Shown here: positions 13,506 through 22,872 of the stretch, piece after piece
How positions within the stretch are numbered: position 1 is the first letter of the stretch
Layout: the number at the start of each line of letters is the position of its first letter
Assembly (NCBI GenBank): GCA_030770535.1
Contig: JASVEC010000228.1
Location: 1 to 29,163 of the forward strand
Direction: 5' to 3'
DNA: 29,163 nt
DNA from: Batkoa obscura
Taxonomy: Eukaryota; Entomophthoromycota; Entomophthoromycetes; Entomophthorales; Batkoaceae
The notes under the pieces: model-generated
The model's database searches: none
Told to the model about the DNA's origin: nothing
What the model saw: the letters and a program-made list of their open reading frames with translations, nothing else
Position numbers and translations under genes: made by a program

Positions 13506-13540
13506 ACACTTATTTAAAATTAAAATTAAAATTAAACATA
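13506..13540. repeat. TTAAAA-type microsatellite
   Basis: Three to four AATTAAA units in tandem lie inside the remnant intron of the third regulator-like copy. They probably arose by slippage. Confidence 0.5.
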
Positions 13541-13790
13541 CTAGAACTAATTCTATTCAGTTGAATGTCACTAATGCTTTTAATAAAATGAGTATAAATG
13601 TTAATCGTTAATGTTAATTTTGCAATTTTTCGTTTAATTTGATCGGGTTGACTTGTTCTTCTTTTAATTTACCCTTATTCGTTGTATAAAATAAAATAAA
13701 AAAAGCTGATATTTTATTCAATGGAAAGTATTTATATTTTATTTGTTACTAAAAACCTAGTAGAAATGTTCGGTGAAATTAGATACATAC

Positions 13791-13902
13791 CACATCAAAT
13801 TTAAGTGACATATAGGGCAATTAATTTTAGTATCTTAAAGTTATTATTTCTAAATTAAAATATTAAATTTAATTACCCTACATGTCATTTAAATTTAATG
13901 TG
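13791..13902. mobile_element. Small inverted-repeat element (MITE-like), family B copy 2
   Basis: The arms pair over about 40 bases. The left starts CACATCAAATTTAAGTGACA from 13791; the right arm, read on the other strand from 13902, starts CACATTAAATTTAAATGACA. Both continue into a TAGGG core (TATAGGGCAATTAA left, TGTAGGGTAATTAA right). The 112-bp length and core match copy 1 at 2582-2703. There is no coding capacity. Confidence 0.7.
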
Positions 13903-14259
13903 CTATAGGATTGGTTAATATTGAGTTTAAGTTCGAAAATTTGGAGTATAATCTAAAAGAATGATAAAATAGTTTTGCATAAATTTAGTCTAAAAAACTA
14001 AAATTAAAATTTTAACTAAAAAATAGTAAATAGAGTTGCTCACTTGTTTGGAAGTGTATTTTATAATAAACATTTAGAAGCATTTAATTACTATTATCTA
14101 ACGACTTGATTTAAACATTAAAAATTATTGAATATTTATGATTACAAATATTATCTGAGTTAATAAACTAAGTTACTACTAATACGAAGGATTAATGGTG
14201 TAATCAAAATGATCAAAAAGTGATTGGAATTTTTTAACTCACCAAATTTTAATGAAAAT

Positions 14260-14306
14260 GAGGTCATTTTGAGGTCATTTTTTCAAAGCTAGTCATTATT
14301 ACGTCG
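14260..14306 (+). promoter_or_regulatory. Repeated GAGGTCATTTT and TTACGTCG, possible bZIP/CRE-like sites
   Basis: GAGGTCATTTT occurs twice head to tail (14260-14270, 14271-14281), 60-80 bases before the TATA-like box of the CsbD-like gene. With its preceding T each includes TGAGGTCA, one base from the CRE palindrome. TTACGTCG follows at 14299-14306 with an ACGT core. CRE-type sites are bound by Atf1-like stress bZIP factors in fungi. This is suggestive only. Confidence 0.3.
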
Positions 14307-14340
14307 TATTTCAACCTTAGAATTAAGAAATTTAAGAAAG

Positions 14341-14350
14341 TATATAAATA
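14341..14350 (+). promoter_or_regulatory. TATA-like box of the CsbD-like gene
   Basis: TATATAAATA lies 76 bases before the ATG at 14426, the same 10-mer found before the gene at 6504. Spacing and sequence fit a core promoter for a strongly inducible gene. Confidence 0.45.
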
Positions 14351-14425
14351 AGAAATAAGAAATCAGAAACTTTATTCTAATTAAAATAAAAAATCATCTT
14401 ATAATCAAAAATCAATAAATCAAAA

Positions 14426-15229
14426 ATGAGTTTAGGACCATCCAAAATAACCGCTGGATTAAATAATGCTGCTGGTACTGTGAAAGAAAGCGTAGGCCAT
14501 GCTTTTGGTAATGAATCTTTGGAAGCTAGCGGAATTGCTCAACAAGCTGAAGGTAGTGCTGAACTTAAAGCAGCTAATGCTGAAAAGGAAGCTGAAAAGG
14601 AAGCTGAAAAAAAAGAAGAAAGTAAAGAACCATCTAAAATCACCGCTAATGTAAACTATGTTGTTGGTGCCGTTAAAGAAAATGTAGGTCATGTATTAGG
14701 AAATGAATCATTAAAGGCCACTGGATTAGCACAAAAAGCCAAAGGAGATGCGGAATATAAAGCAGCTGAACCAAACAAATTAAATGCCAATGTTAATTAT
14801 GCCGTTGGTGTTGTTAAAGAAAATGTTGGCCACGTGTTAGGAAATAAATCTCTTGAAGCTACTGGTGCTGCTCAAAAAGCAGAAGGCAGTGCTGAAGCTA
14901 AAGCAGTTGATGTTGAAAATAGTACTGGTGAACCATCCAAAATCAACGCTAATTTAAATTACGCTATTGGTGCAGTAAAAGAAAATGTTGGTCATGCTTT
15001 AGGTAACAAATCATTAGAATCAAGTGGGGCAGCTCAAAAGGCTAAGGGAGATGCTGAATTTAAAGCGGCTGAAGCTTTAGCTTATGGTGAAGGTGTTAAA
15101 GATAACTTGAAAGGAAATGTTAAAGATACTGTTGGTTCAGCCATTGGTAATGAACAAATGCAAGCGGAAGGTAAAGCTTTGAAGCTTGAAGGGGATCTTA
15201 AAAAGGAAATTAACTCTCATAATTTGTAA
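14426..15229 (+). CDS. Multi-repeat CsbD-like stress protein (fungal Hmp1-like)
   Basis: A single exon of 267 codons starts with AAAATGAG. The protein is four close repeats plus one divergent repeat of the CsbD type, at about residues 5-50, 69-114, 116-162, 171-217 and 222-261. Each has NY..GAVKENVGHVLGN, then SLEATGAAQKAEGSAE or similar. A Lys/Glu-rich spacer (51-68) separates the first two. There is no signal peptide or membrane segment; composition is Ala, Lys, Glu and Gly, as in hydrophilic stress proteins. CsbD proteins are general-stress proteins in bacteria. The fungal relatives include Hmp1, described as binding mismatched and cruciform DNA. Function here is inferred from that family. 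The internal repeats are alike enough to suggest duplication within the gene. The minus-strand open frame inside it is a shadow. Confidence 0.85.
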   Translation: MSLGPSKITAGLNNAAGTVKESVGHAFGNESLEASGIAQQAEGSAELKAANAEKEAEKEAEKKEESKEPSKITANVNYVVGAVKENVGHVLGNESLKATGLAQKAKGDAEYKAAEPNKLNANVNYAVGVVKENVGHVLGNKSLEATGAAQKAEGSAEAKAVDVENSTGEPSKINANLNYAIGAVKENVGHALGNKSLESSGAAQKAKGDAEFKAAEALAYGEGVKDNLKGNVKDTVGSAIGNEQMQAEGKALKLEGDLKKEINSHNL

Positions 15230-15645
15230 ATATTAATAAAATTGTTCTAATTATTATATTAATATTTTAATGCACTTGAATTTCATTTAAAGTTATATAG
15301 CTCAATTATTTCTAAAATAGTATATTAATATTTTACATTATTACTGTTTACAGCTCAGAGTACAAAATAAGATTAAGTTTATTTTTAAAATCAATATGGT
15401 TTATGTACGCTATTGATACCAAAAATGTGTTAGTAAAAGTGATATTGTGATAAATTTTATTTTTTCATTATACTTTTATAAACAATTTAAAGTTTTTAAA
15501 GATATTTGAAATTGTAATATTAGTTACTTATGAAGCATAAAGAATAAAAAAATTTTAATGAAAATTTAAACACCACTGACTGAATGCTTAACATACTATT
15601 TTCAAAAAAAAGATAATCATATCAATATTTTTTATTTCTGATAAT
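15230..15645. other. AT-rich 3' flank of the CsbD-like gene
   Basis: A TTAATAAA polyadenylation-like signal occurs a few bases after the stop. No gene or repeat is recognised in the rest. Confidence 0.45.
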
Positions 15646-15750
15646 ATATGGGAGTGTTTTTTTTGACTTCATTATTTTTTCCATTTTTTAAGCATTATTT
15701 AAGCGGAAAATTTGTTAGTAAAATTCTTACACAAAAATACATCCCCATAT
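15646..15750 (+). mobile_element. Foldback MITE family A, copy 1
   Basis: 105 bp, ATATGGGAG at the left and ATCCCCATAT at the right. Family order in this orientation: TTTGACTTCATTATTTTT, CCATTTTTTAAGC, ATTTAAGCGGAAAA, then ACAAAAATACATCCCC. Outer ends pair (ATGGGG with CCCCAT), and an inner stem pairs TTTTTCC with GGAAAA. There is no coding capacity. Confidence 0.85.
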
Positions 15751-16140
15751 ATTATTAGCAACTAAAAATAGACAAAATAATAAGCCAACTCTGACGCCTA
15801 TTAATTTGACTACCTGTCATCAGCAATAAAAAATAATATCAGTAATCTAAAATCACTTTTTATAGCTAAATTCCTTGCCTAAAATCCTCTATTAAATAAT
15901 CAATCATATTATTTACCAGCAAAAACTCTTTAGAAAAGGTGTCTGTTTAAACTAAACTATAGTTTATATAATTGTCTTGAAAAACGGAGTTAGGGGACCT
16001 TTAATTGTTGATCAATATCCCTAAGTTGGGGCATTGCAATCGTATGATCATTTAATGATTTTTAATTGATGAACATGCCTTAGGGCATCAAAATTTGATG
16101 CGACTATTAAGACCATTAAAATATGAATTGAAATAGTACC
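15751..16140. other. Spacer between MITE copies 1 and 2
   Basis: No gene is seen. The sequence is slightly less AT-rich than elsewhere around 15985-16100, without a coding frame or a pairing that I could support. Confidence 0.4.
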
Positions 16141-16243
16141 ATATGGGGGTGTTATTTTTGACTTCATTACTTTTTCCATTTTTAAGCATTATTTAAGCGG
16201 AAAATTTGCTAGTAAGATTCTAAACAAAAATACGTCCTCATAT
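16141..16243 (+). mobile_element. Foldback MITE family A, copy 2
   Basis: Starts ATATGGGGGTGTTATTTTTG and ends TACGTCCTCATAT. Same internal order as copy 1, including ATTTAAGCGGAAAATTTGC. About 90 percent like copy 1 by eye, same orientation, 390 bases away. Confidence 0.85.
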
Positions 16244-16307
16244 AATTCAGGCTTTTTATTAAGTTTTTTAAGTGGAAACTTGACTGGGTTATCGAAAGTA
16301 TAAATTC

Positions 16308-16486
16308 TAGATGGTCAAATAGCTTACAACTAGATGCCTTTTGTTGTTTTTAATTTATAGTCAATATTCTCTAATATGAATTTAAGAAATAAGGAAAGCT
16401 GTGACTTTAATCTGTATTAGAAAAAATCGACCACAAACTAAAAACAATAAAAGACGTTTAGTTGCAAGTTATTCTAACCACTTAAG
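16308..16486. mobile_element. Long imperfect foldback, single copy in the window
   Basis: The left arm at 16308-16390 contains ACTAGATGCCTTTTGTTGTT. The right arm, read on the other strand from 16486, contains ACTAAACGTCTTTTATTGTT. Pairing continues almost to the centre near 16397 (TTCTCTAATAT against TTTTCTAATAC), at roughly 75 percent. Mismatches are spread along both arms, many of them transitions, as expected of an old inverted duplication. It shares no sequence with MITE families A or B. Confidence 0.6.
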
Positions 16487-16948
16487 TAGCGTAGATGGAA
16501 CAATACTTGCTAAATTTTCGTAAACTAAATTGAATTTAGAATCATGTAAGCAATGCTCATTACAATTCAAAAAAATCTGAACATCACTCTCACAATCTAA
16601 ATTGACTTAACCCTTCGTATATTAAGTTTCAAAAAAAACTGATACGACTAGTATAAAATCGATTTGAAATCATGGTCCCAGTCGAATAGAATTTTTTAAT
16701 ACACTCAATGCTCAAAAGGGTTATGGATTTGGGCTTATTCAAACTACAGTTTAAAAAGCCCATTTTGATGAATTCAATCTAAGCTTTGGGTTAAAATTCA
16801 AACATGAATTAATAGTGTTTGGCTTGAGGTGAACTATTGATTTTATAAAGTCCTGCTATAATAGTTTTAAAACAAAATTATTTTTCAAAAATAAAAAACG
16901 TTAAATCATAAAAAATTAAATACTTTTAATATACATGAATAATAATGA
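16487..16948. other. Spacer downstream of the chitin synthase-like gene
   Basis: It contains a short GGGCTT..AAGCCC hairpin near 16730-16762 with a loop of about 20 bases. No gene is seen. The 3' untranslated region of the minus-strand gene should fall here. Confidence 0.4.
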
Positions 16949-19513
16949 TTAATTTCTATCCAAATCATCTGAAGAGATTTCTGGCTCACTACCAAATTGA
17001 CTCGAATGTGCTGAATCCTCTGTATTTTGAGAAAGCGGAGAACGGGACATACCAGTAGGTAAAGTATTAACATTAGATTCAATAGCTACAGTTGAATGAT
17101 TATTAACACTCAAATGACGTACTGAAGAATTAGTTGATGTTGGGGCAGAAGAGTAAACAGACAAACGACTAGCAAAGCTATTTGGGTCTAAAATTGTTGT
17201 ATGTTTGGTGGAGGTTAACTTTTCCATTCTGGACAAAGAATTGAGATCTAAACTTGAGTTGGAGAAGGAAGGATTATGTTTATGGTATTTACCATAAATG
17301 TATTTTTCATCAATACGGTTGATTGGGCTATTGGTTTCTTCACTTTGAATTACTATGTTGATATCACCTTCACTAATACTGCTCACTTCACTATCAATAT
17401 TACTTAAGTTTCTTTTGTGATTAGCTAATACACCAGGATAAATTAAATCAGTAAAATATTCCCCACCACCTAAAATTTCGACTTCATAAGGGAAAGGTAA
17501 AATCTTTTTAAGTGGCATAGCTCCATTTTCCGCTTTTTCATTTAAATAAGCTGAATTTTCTACTTTAGTGCTTTCACTCAATAAATTATGATTTAAAATC
17601 TTATAACGTTGTTTCATTTGCTTCAATAATTTTTTAGATCTTTTAATGGATTGTTGACGACGTTTCATCAATTCTTGCATTTTTTGTTTATGATCAATTT
17701 CTTCCTTAGCATCAGTTCTTGGACCTCCCCAACTACGAGTATCCCAAGTGAAAATGGAATAGATAGTACACCACATTTTAAAAATTGGATTGATAATAAA
17801 GAAGATTGGAAAAGAGATAAAAATTTTGGTACGATTCATAAAACTAGCATTAATACTTAATAATAAATATTTCAATATTAAACATGGAAAGAACACACAC
17901 ATAGTCCAAATAGGTACAACTCCTTTGATAACACCAACGATATAAACCATAAATAACCAAGATAAAGAACCAGAAGCATAATCAAATAATTTCAAAAGTA
18001 ACAAGATAGGCATCACTTTCCATAATCTGGGGGTACATAACATATGAGCCTCATTGATAAGAGCACCAAGGTACCACCTTCTACGTTGTTTTACTAACTT
18101 TTGCCAAGTATCTGGGGCATCCGTTTTACATCTAGAAGCACCACATAAACCAATAGTATGAGCATGTTGAGAATTTTCCATTAATAAATGAGTCATATAA
18201 CGATCTTCACCTAAATAATAACGATGGAAGTTTAATGGTTTTCTTTTATCAAAATCAATAAAATATTGATCTGAAACTGATCGCATAGCTTGTAAACGTA
18301 ACATAGTAAGAGCCCCCGGTAAACAGGTTACTGAACCTGCTAAAGCCTCTAATGAACGGGCAAACATTTGACCTTCTAAATATTCAGCATCTTGTAAATA
18401 ATGTAATAAATTAGGTTTATCCGAAGTACGACAAGTAATATAACCAGTACAAGCATTCATCTTTGGATGATTAACCATAGTAGAAACAAAGTTATATAAG
18501 GCATTATCATGTAAAATGACATCGGAGTCAATATACATTAATAAAGTGTTATCAATGGATCTTTGAGATGTACCATACATCTCATTAATGATTTTGAATC
18601 CTTTACCTTGGGTAGCGGATTTACCTTCATGTGGAAAACGACAAATGGTTACCCTTACACCTTCCACAGTTAATTCTAAACGTGGTGGAAATAAGAAAAG
18701 AGAATCTTTATCTTGTTCAGTTGTATTAATTTTTTCAAATTCCTGTTCCCATTCCATTTGGACGTTCTTATTTAAAACCTTTAATTTCTTTAATAAAGAC
18801 CAATATAAGGAAGATTCACTAGCATCATCAAAAGCTAATAATAAATGTAATTTTTCTGGTGGATAATCAGAACGAATAGCAGACTCTACTGCACGAAATA
18901 AAGGCAACTCATCTTCATTATAAATTGGCATCATGATCACTACATTTGGTATCTCTTTTGTTTCTGGGTTAATGATACCGCCTTTCAATTTTTTTCCTGA
19001 AAAGCCAAACTTAATAACAAAATAAAGTGAAGCGATTACAGGTAAATTAAAGAATACAATGTAGGAGATGGTACAAGCATAAAAGGAAATTTCAATCAAT
19101 AATTCAGGAAATTTGGGTGCCCAATCGTAAGGGATAGCATTCAAAATAAGTGGGATAAACACTAATCTTATGCCTATGAATAATAGGATGATAAGAGTTC
19201 CTAAGATGATTTTACCACCTCGGGAGTTTAATACTACGAAACAGAAGACATATAAGAATAAAAGGGTATAGATTAGATAATCGATCATGGCTAAGATCAA
19301 AAAAGCAAAGGTGGCAGCTTGGGCGCCAATATCTCCATGTAATTTGTTACTATAGAATGGGGAATTACTAGACGAGTTGGTAGTTTCTGGATCATTGATT
19401 AAAATAGCGTTATTATTAGAAGCATCCTCTTGAGCATTTGAGAAAGTAATTAAGGAAACAAAGAGGAATAAAGTGATAATGAACAACTTCTTTAATATAA
19501 TAGATAGTGACAT
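16949..19513 (-). CDS. Chitin synthase-like membrane glycosyltransferase (GT2)
   Basis: 854 residues from the ATG at 19513; four codons of open frame upstream lack an ATG. Predicted to polymerise UDP-GlcNAc into chitin at the plasma membrane (family knowledge). A signal peptide covers about residues 1-27, then hydrophobic segments near 67-96, 102-126 and 137-170. The GT2 domain follows: PIYNEDE (196-202), FDD (228-230), DSD (329-331), CLPGALTM (397-404), GEDR (435-438) and QRRRW (476-480), the chitin synthase signature. Further membrane segments lie near 500-529, 532-553 and 563-588, then WDTRSWGGPRTD, a basic helix (605-640) and a Ser/Asn-rich cytosolic tail. There is no myosin motor, cytochrome b5 or class I-III N-terminal region, so its class is uncertain. 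The gene is intronless in this window, unlike S6K and MTR3. Confidence 0.85.
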   Translation of the reverse strand: MSLSIILKKLFIITLFLFVSLITFSNAQEDASNNNAILINDPETTNSSSNSPFYSNKLHGDIGAQAATFAFLILAMIDYLIYTLLFLYVFCFVVLNSRGGKIILGTLIILLFIGIRLVFIPLILNAIPYDWAPKFPELLIEISFYACTISYIVFFNLPVIASLYFVIKFGFSGKKLKGGIINPETKEIPNVVIMMPIYNEDELPLFRAVESAIRSDYPPEKLHLLLAFDDASESSLYWSLLKKLKVLNKNVQMEWEQEFEKINTTEQDKDSLFLFPPRLELTVEGVRVTICRFPHEGKSATQGKGFKIINEMYGTSQRSIDNTLLMYIDSDVILHDNALYNFVSTMVNHPKMNACTGYITCRTSDKPNLLHYLQDAEYLEGQMFARSLEALAGSVTCLPGALTMLRLQAMRSVSDQYFIDFDKRKPLNFHRYYLGEDRYMTHLLMENSQHAHTIGLCGASRCKTDAPDTWQKLVKQRRRWYLGALINEAHMLCTPRLWKVMPILLLLKLFDYASGSLSWLFMVYIVGVIKGVVPIWTMCVFFPCLILKYLLLSINASFMNRTKIFISFPIFFIINPIFKMWCTIYSIFTWDTRSWGGPRTDAKEEIDHKQKMQELMKRRQQSIKRSKKLLKQMKQRYKILNHNLLSESTKVENSAYLNEKAENGAMPLKKILPFPYEVEILGGGEYFTDLIYPGVLANHKRNLSNIDSEVSSISEGDINIVIQSEETNSPINRIDEKYIYGKYHKHNPSFSNSSLDLNSLSRMEKLTSTKHTTILDPNSFASRLSVYSSAPTSTNSSVRHLSVNNHSTVAIESNVNTLPTGMSRSPLSQNTEDSAHSSQFGSEPEISSDDLDRN

Positions 19514-22175
19514 TTTAAGAATCAAAAAAATTGAATTGTTGAACTAAATATAAAACCCTTGTTTAAATACTTTTTTTTAACTATAATGCAAGCGCTATAT
19601 TATTTTTTTTTTCTATTGTTGTCTATATATGGATATACGAAATTAATTACTCTATTTTTAAATAATATTCAGGTTGATTGGTGGATAAATTTGTATTTCT
19701 GATAATTAGAGTGCTTTAATAAGCCTATTTTTAGATTTACTTGCTCAACAATTTTAAATAGGGGTTAAAATAAAATTTATAAATAGTGTCAGCAGCTCAG
19801 GGTACGTGGGGCTTTCTTTTAAAATTGAAAAGCTAAGGAATGATCTGATCACTGTTTTAACTAAGTTGTAAAATTTCAGTAATTAACTGACTTTTTCTTT
19901 TTATTTATACTATTATCATTTAATGTCTTTAATTTTCAAAAAATTAATTGGCCTGCAAATGTCGTGGTTAAGTTAAAGGCTGGGCTACATTAGCTTAATT
20001 ATTTGTTGAATAATAATTATGCCTTGGTGATCTCTTTAGCTTTTTATGCACAAAGATTAAGTTTAATTTTTTTGTATTAAATTTATGTCAGACTGTTTCA
20101 AAAAGGTTTGGAATAATACTTTATTTATGTTTTTGTCCTCTATGTCTTAATATCTATTTTTATATTAATATTTATTTACATGTCTTCGTCTATTTACATT
20201 AACTTATATTTTCATTTTCTTTTCAATAGAAATTTAGCTTAATTTTAATTGAAATTTTCTTTTTTAAAATAGCTCAATTTTTTCATGCTTAACCTCTGAC
20301 TATTAACAAGTTTTTTAGACCCACCTATTAAAATTTCAGTTTGACATCATCAATTAGCGAAAAATACTATTCACTTTTAAGTTCCACTTCGAATAATAAG
20401 TAGTCAAACTAGCTTACTCATACACAGATAAGATAAAACTACAAAAATCGCCATATTCCATTGGTGGTAATCTTGTTAAATATATTAATGAAAACATAGA
20501 ACTGTTTATTTGTGTAAGTTTTTTGGTATTCAAATGCAAGTCCTGTGGCACATTATGTAACTTTTTATTGAATAAGAATGGAAAGTTCATTTTTCATTAA
20601 TTTTTTATTGATCATTTTTTAGTCAACATAAAATTCCAAAATACTCTTGTTTAATATTAAGACAAAAGAGCAGTTAATTATGAATTTTTACTAAATTTAA
20701 AAAAAGTTTGTAACAAAACAAAACCCTCTTCCGTAGAAAGTTTCAAGATTAAAATTTTTTTAAACAAAAAGAATATATTTTGTATCAATTAAAAAAAAAG
20801 AATAACCCACCTCTTCTTTAAAAAAATACAAGCGACCTCCTCTTTTTCTTCTTTTAAAGCATAGTTTCTATTTCTCTGGCTTAGATGTAAAACTGACTTA
20901 GAAAAAACTCAAAGATGGACCACAAAAATTAAAAATTGTACAGCGTTCAACTAACATTCACAGAATTAATTATAAAAATTTTAAAATTAGGCCATTTTTG
21001 TAAGTTTGTGGCTACTTTTTAAGCTAAAAACTTGGCCTAGAATTTAAGTAAGATTAGTTCACCTTTAAACTGTATAAAAGTAGTGTAAAAATTAGTACAA
21101 AAAATCAATACAAACTTTTCTACCGAGTACAATATCCTTAGACCAGAACCCAGCTCTCCCGAACTCGCATACTTTCCTATAATAGGGTAAATGATTTTAT
21201 TCTTTTCCTTACCCATCCTATTTTTTTTGTTTATCTGCTCTTACTTTCTGTGTTTATTTGCCTCCAGAAATAAGACAACTCAGAATTGAAAAACTAATTT
21301 TTTTAAAAATTGAGGAGACTGTTCTAGCATATTTGACCTGCAAAAACAAGGAAAAGAAACACTTGTAATAATACATTTGTTTCATTATTATTTTTACACC
21401 AAAATTAGTTTTTAAGTGTAAGTATTTCTAAACTATTTGAAAAATAGAGACTTGGTTCCAGTTGTAATGTTATAAATTGATTTTTTCAATCTCCTTACTA
21501 TATTTCTAGTACCTTAAGTCTAACTTTAATTTATTACACTCTATCTTGGATACTAATATGCTTGTTTGGTCTAAGATTCAAGAGATTTACTTAGTACAAC
21601 TATCTTTTATATTAATTATTTAATTGATTAAAAAGATAAATTTCGAAACTACTGACCATTTGATCATAATTGAAACCATAACCAAGCCTTGATTAATTGA
21701 CCGACATTTATTTAATAATATTCAAATAAAACATGCTTTTGAGTTTAAATCTTTTTTTAAAGCTTATATATTTTAGCTCAATTATAAATAAAGCTATTGG
21801 TCAACTACACACAACGAAGTGTTCATACAAATATTATAAATAATAATAGCAATATGATATCTCAATTTTCTGGTTGAATTTTTAAATTAATTACTTTAAA
21901 TTACTGAAGGATGTTTAATACTACTCGACTCATTCTTCAACTTCAAATGATGAGTATGGATAGTTAATTTTCTAACTTGAAGTGTAGAATTAATAACATT
22001 AAATAATGGTTCTTTTAAAATACATAAAGACACTACACTTTGGATATCAGGTAGAATAGATTAAGATGATATCAGTATTATTTAAATAGTTTATGCACTT
22101 ATTCAATCGTTATATTAACTGAAAAAATTCAATTAGTATTATATTAGTGATCTATCGTTAGAGCAATAAAAAATG
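19514..22175. other. Long AT-rich spacer, no gene seen
   Basis: About 2.7 kb with no recognisable coding region, tRNA or repeat family. It should include the chitin synthase-like promoter on its left side. Poly-T runs (near 19598-19611) and short AT-rich palindromes occur but nothing specific. Confidence 0.5.
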
Positions 22176-22279
22176 ATATGGAGTATTTTTTGGTCTCATC
22201 ATTTTTTCCATCTTTTAAGCGCTATTTAAGTGGAAAGATTTGCTAGTAAGATTTTTAAACACAAAAATACATCCCATAT
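22176..22279 (+). mobile_element. Foldback MITE family A, copy 3
   Basis: ATATGGAGTATTTTTTGGTC at the left, ACATCCCATAT at the right, with AAGCGCTATTTAAGTGGAAA in the core. Plus orientation. It lies 95 bases from the 3' end of tRNA-Val. Confidence 0.82.
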
Positions 22280-22361
22280 CTATAATAGTATTGATGAAGC
22301 AAATAGTCTTAGTAATTTATTAATAGCAAATAAAACGGCAGAAAATCAAAAAAATTGTAAG

Positions 22362-22366
22362 AAAAA
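22362..22366 (-). terminator. RNA polymerase III terminator of tRNA-Val
   Basis: A run of five T on the minus strand (AAAAA on plus), seven bases after the discriminator base of the tRNA. This is the usual Pol III stop. Confidence 0.7.
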
Positions 22367-22373
22367 TACCTGA

Positions 22374-22447
22374 TGTTTCCGTCCAGATTCGAACTGGAGA
22401 CCTTCTGTGTGTTAGACAGATGTGATAACCAACTACACCACGGAAAC
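22374..22447 (-). tRNA. tRNA-Val (anticodon AAC)
   Basis: Read on the minus strand the acceptor stem GTTTCCG pairs perfectly with CGGAAAC. The D arm follows. The anticodon arm is TCTGT-CTAACAC-ACAGA with anticodon AAC, a five-base variable loop follows, and the T arm is TCCAG-TTCGAAT-CTGGA. The discriminator base is A. The A box (TGGTGTAGTTGG) and B box (AGTTCGAATCT) promoters are both present. It has no intron and length 74. AAC (read as IAC after editing) is the usual main valine tRNA of eukaryotes. Confidence 0.97.
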
Positions 22448-22766
22448 TTGGATCTTCTGGTTAGATTTTATTAAAGAGAATAATATTTATATAATTTAGA
22501 TAAAATCGTATAATTATTTTTTTTAATTTGTTAAAAAATTGATTTATATGGTAATATAGATCATGTGCAAAAATACAAAACGATGAATTCATTTAAAAAA
22601 AATATGACAACAAATTAAAATAAAAGTGAATAGCTAAATCCAGCCTTATTTTAAAACACTAAAGAATTTTATAAAAATCATTTAATAATTCTTTTGATAA
22701 TAATATTAATAAAATAAATAACGTTAACTGCAATTAAAAAAATTATGATGAGAAACCTTTTTTATG
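22448..22766. other. Spacer upstream of tRNA-Val
   Basis: About 320 bases of AT-rich DNA between the tRNA 5' end and MITE copy 4. Nothing is recognised. Confidence 0.45.
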
Positions 22767-22872
22767 ATATGGGGATGTATTTTTATGTTTAAGAATTTCG
22801 CTAACAATTTTTCCATTCAAACAGTGCTCAAAGATGGAAAAAATGATGAAGTCAAAAAAAACAGCCCCATAT
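22767..22872 (-). mobile_element. Foldback MITE family A, copy 4
   Basis: ATATGGGGATGTATTTTTAT at the left and AGCCCCATAT at the right, in the opposite orientation to copies 1-3. Internal blocks TTTCCATTCAAACAGTGCTC and GATGGAAAAAATGATGAAG match the family. Confidence 0.85.

Larger units (their letters stand above)
12015..13690 (-). pseudogene. Old third copy of the regulator-like family, with a refreshed middle section
   Basis: On the minus strand the order of the tandem family can be followed from end to end. An exon-1 remnant lies at about 13550-13690 (IKRRTSQ... DIQLNRIS). A degraded intron ends in TTAG near 13508, then DYLNWV, then INRK and FLEFDMNLIPTLFDP around 13265-13360. NNLIALGFLSCLGL follows near 13040-13090, then SLWNVLYTLYIIY, the intact middle, and the tail RFLLPLGYANMVQQILN ending at a stop at 12015. 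Many stops and shifts lie outside the middle. No start codon is visible where the family start should be. The 12196-12882 part stays open because it includes the tract nearly identical to 7387-7977. It lies tail to tail with MTR3. Confidence 0.8.

Noticed and set aside
14459-14692. 77-codon minus-strand open frame
   Set aside because: It lies inside the repeat-bearing CsbD-like gene and is rich in Phe and Ser because it reads the Lys/Glu codons backwards.
17651-18866. Two plus-strand open frames inside the chitin synthase-like gene
   Set aside because: Shadows of the conserved minus-strand gene with no recognisable domains.
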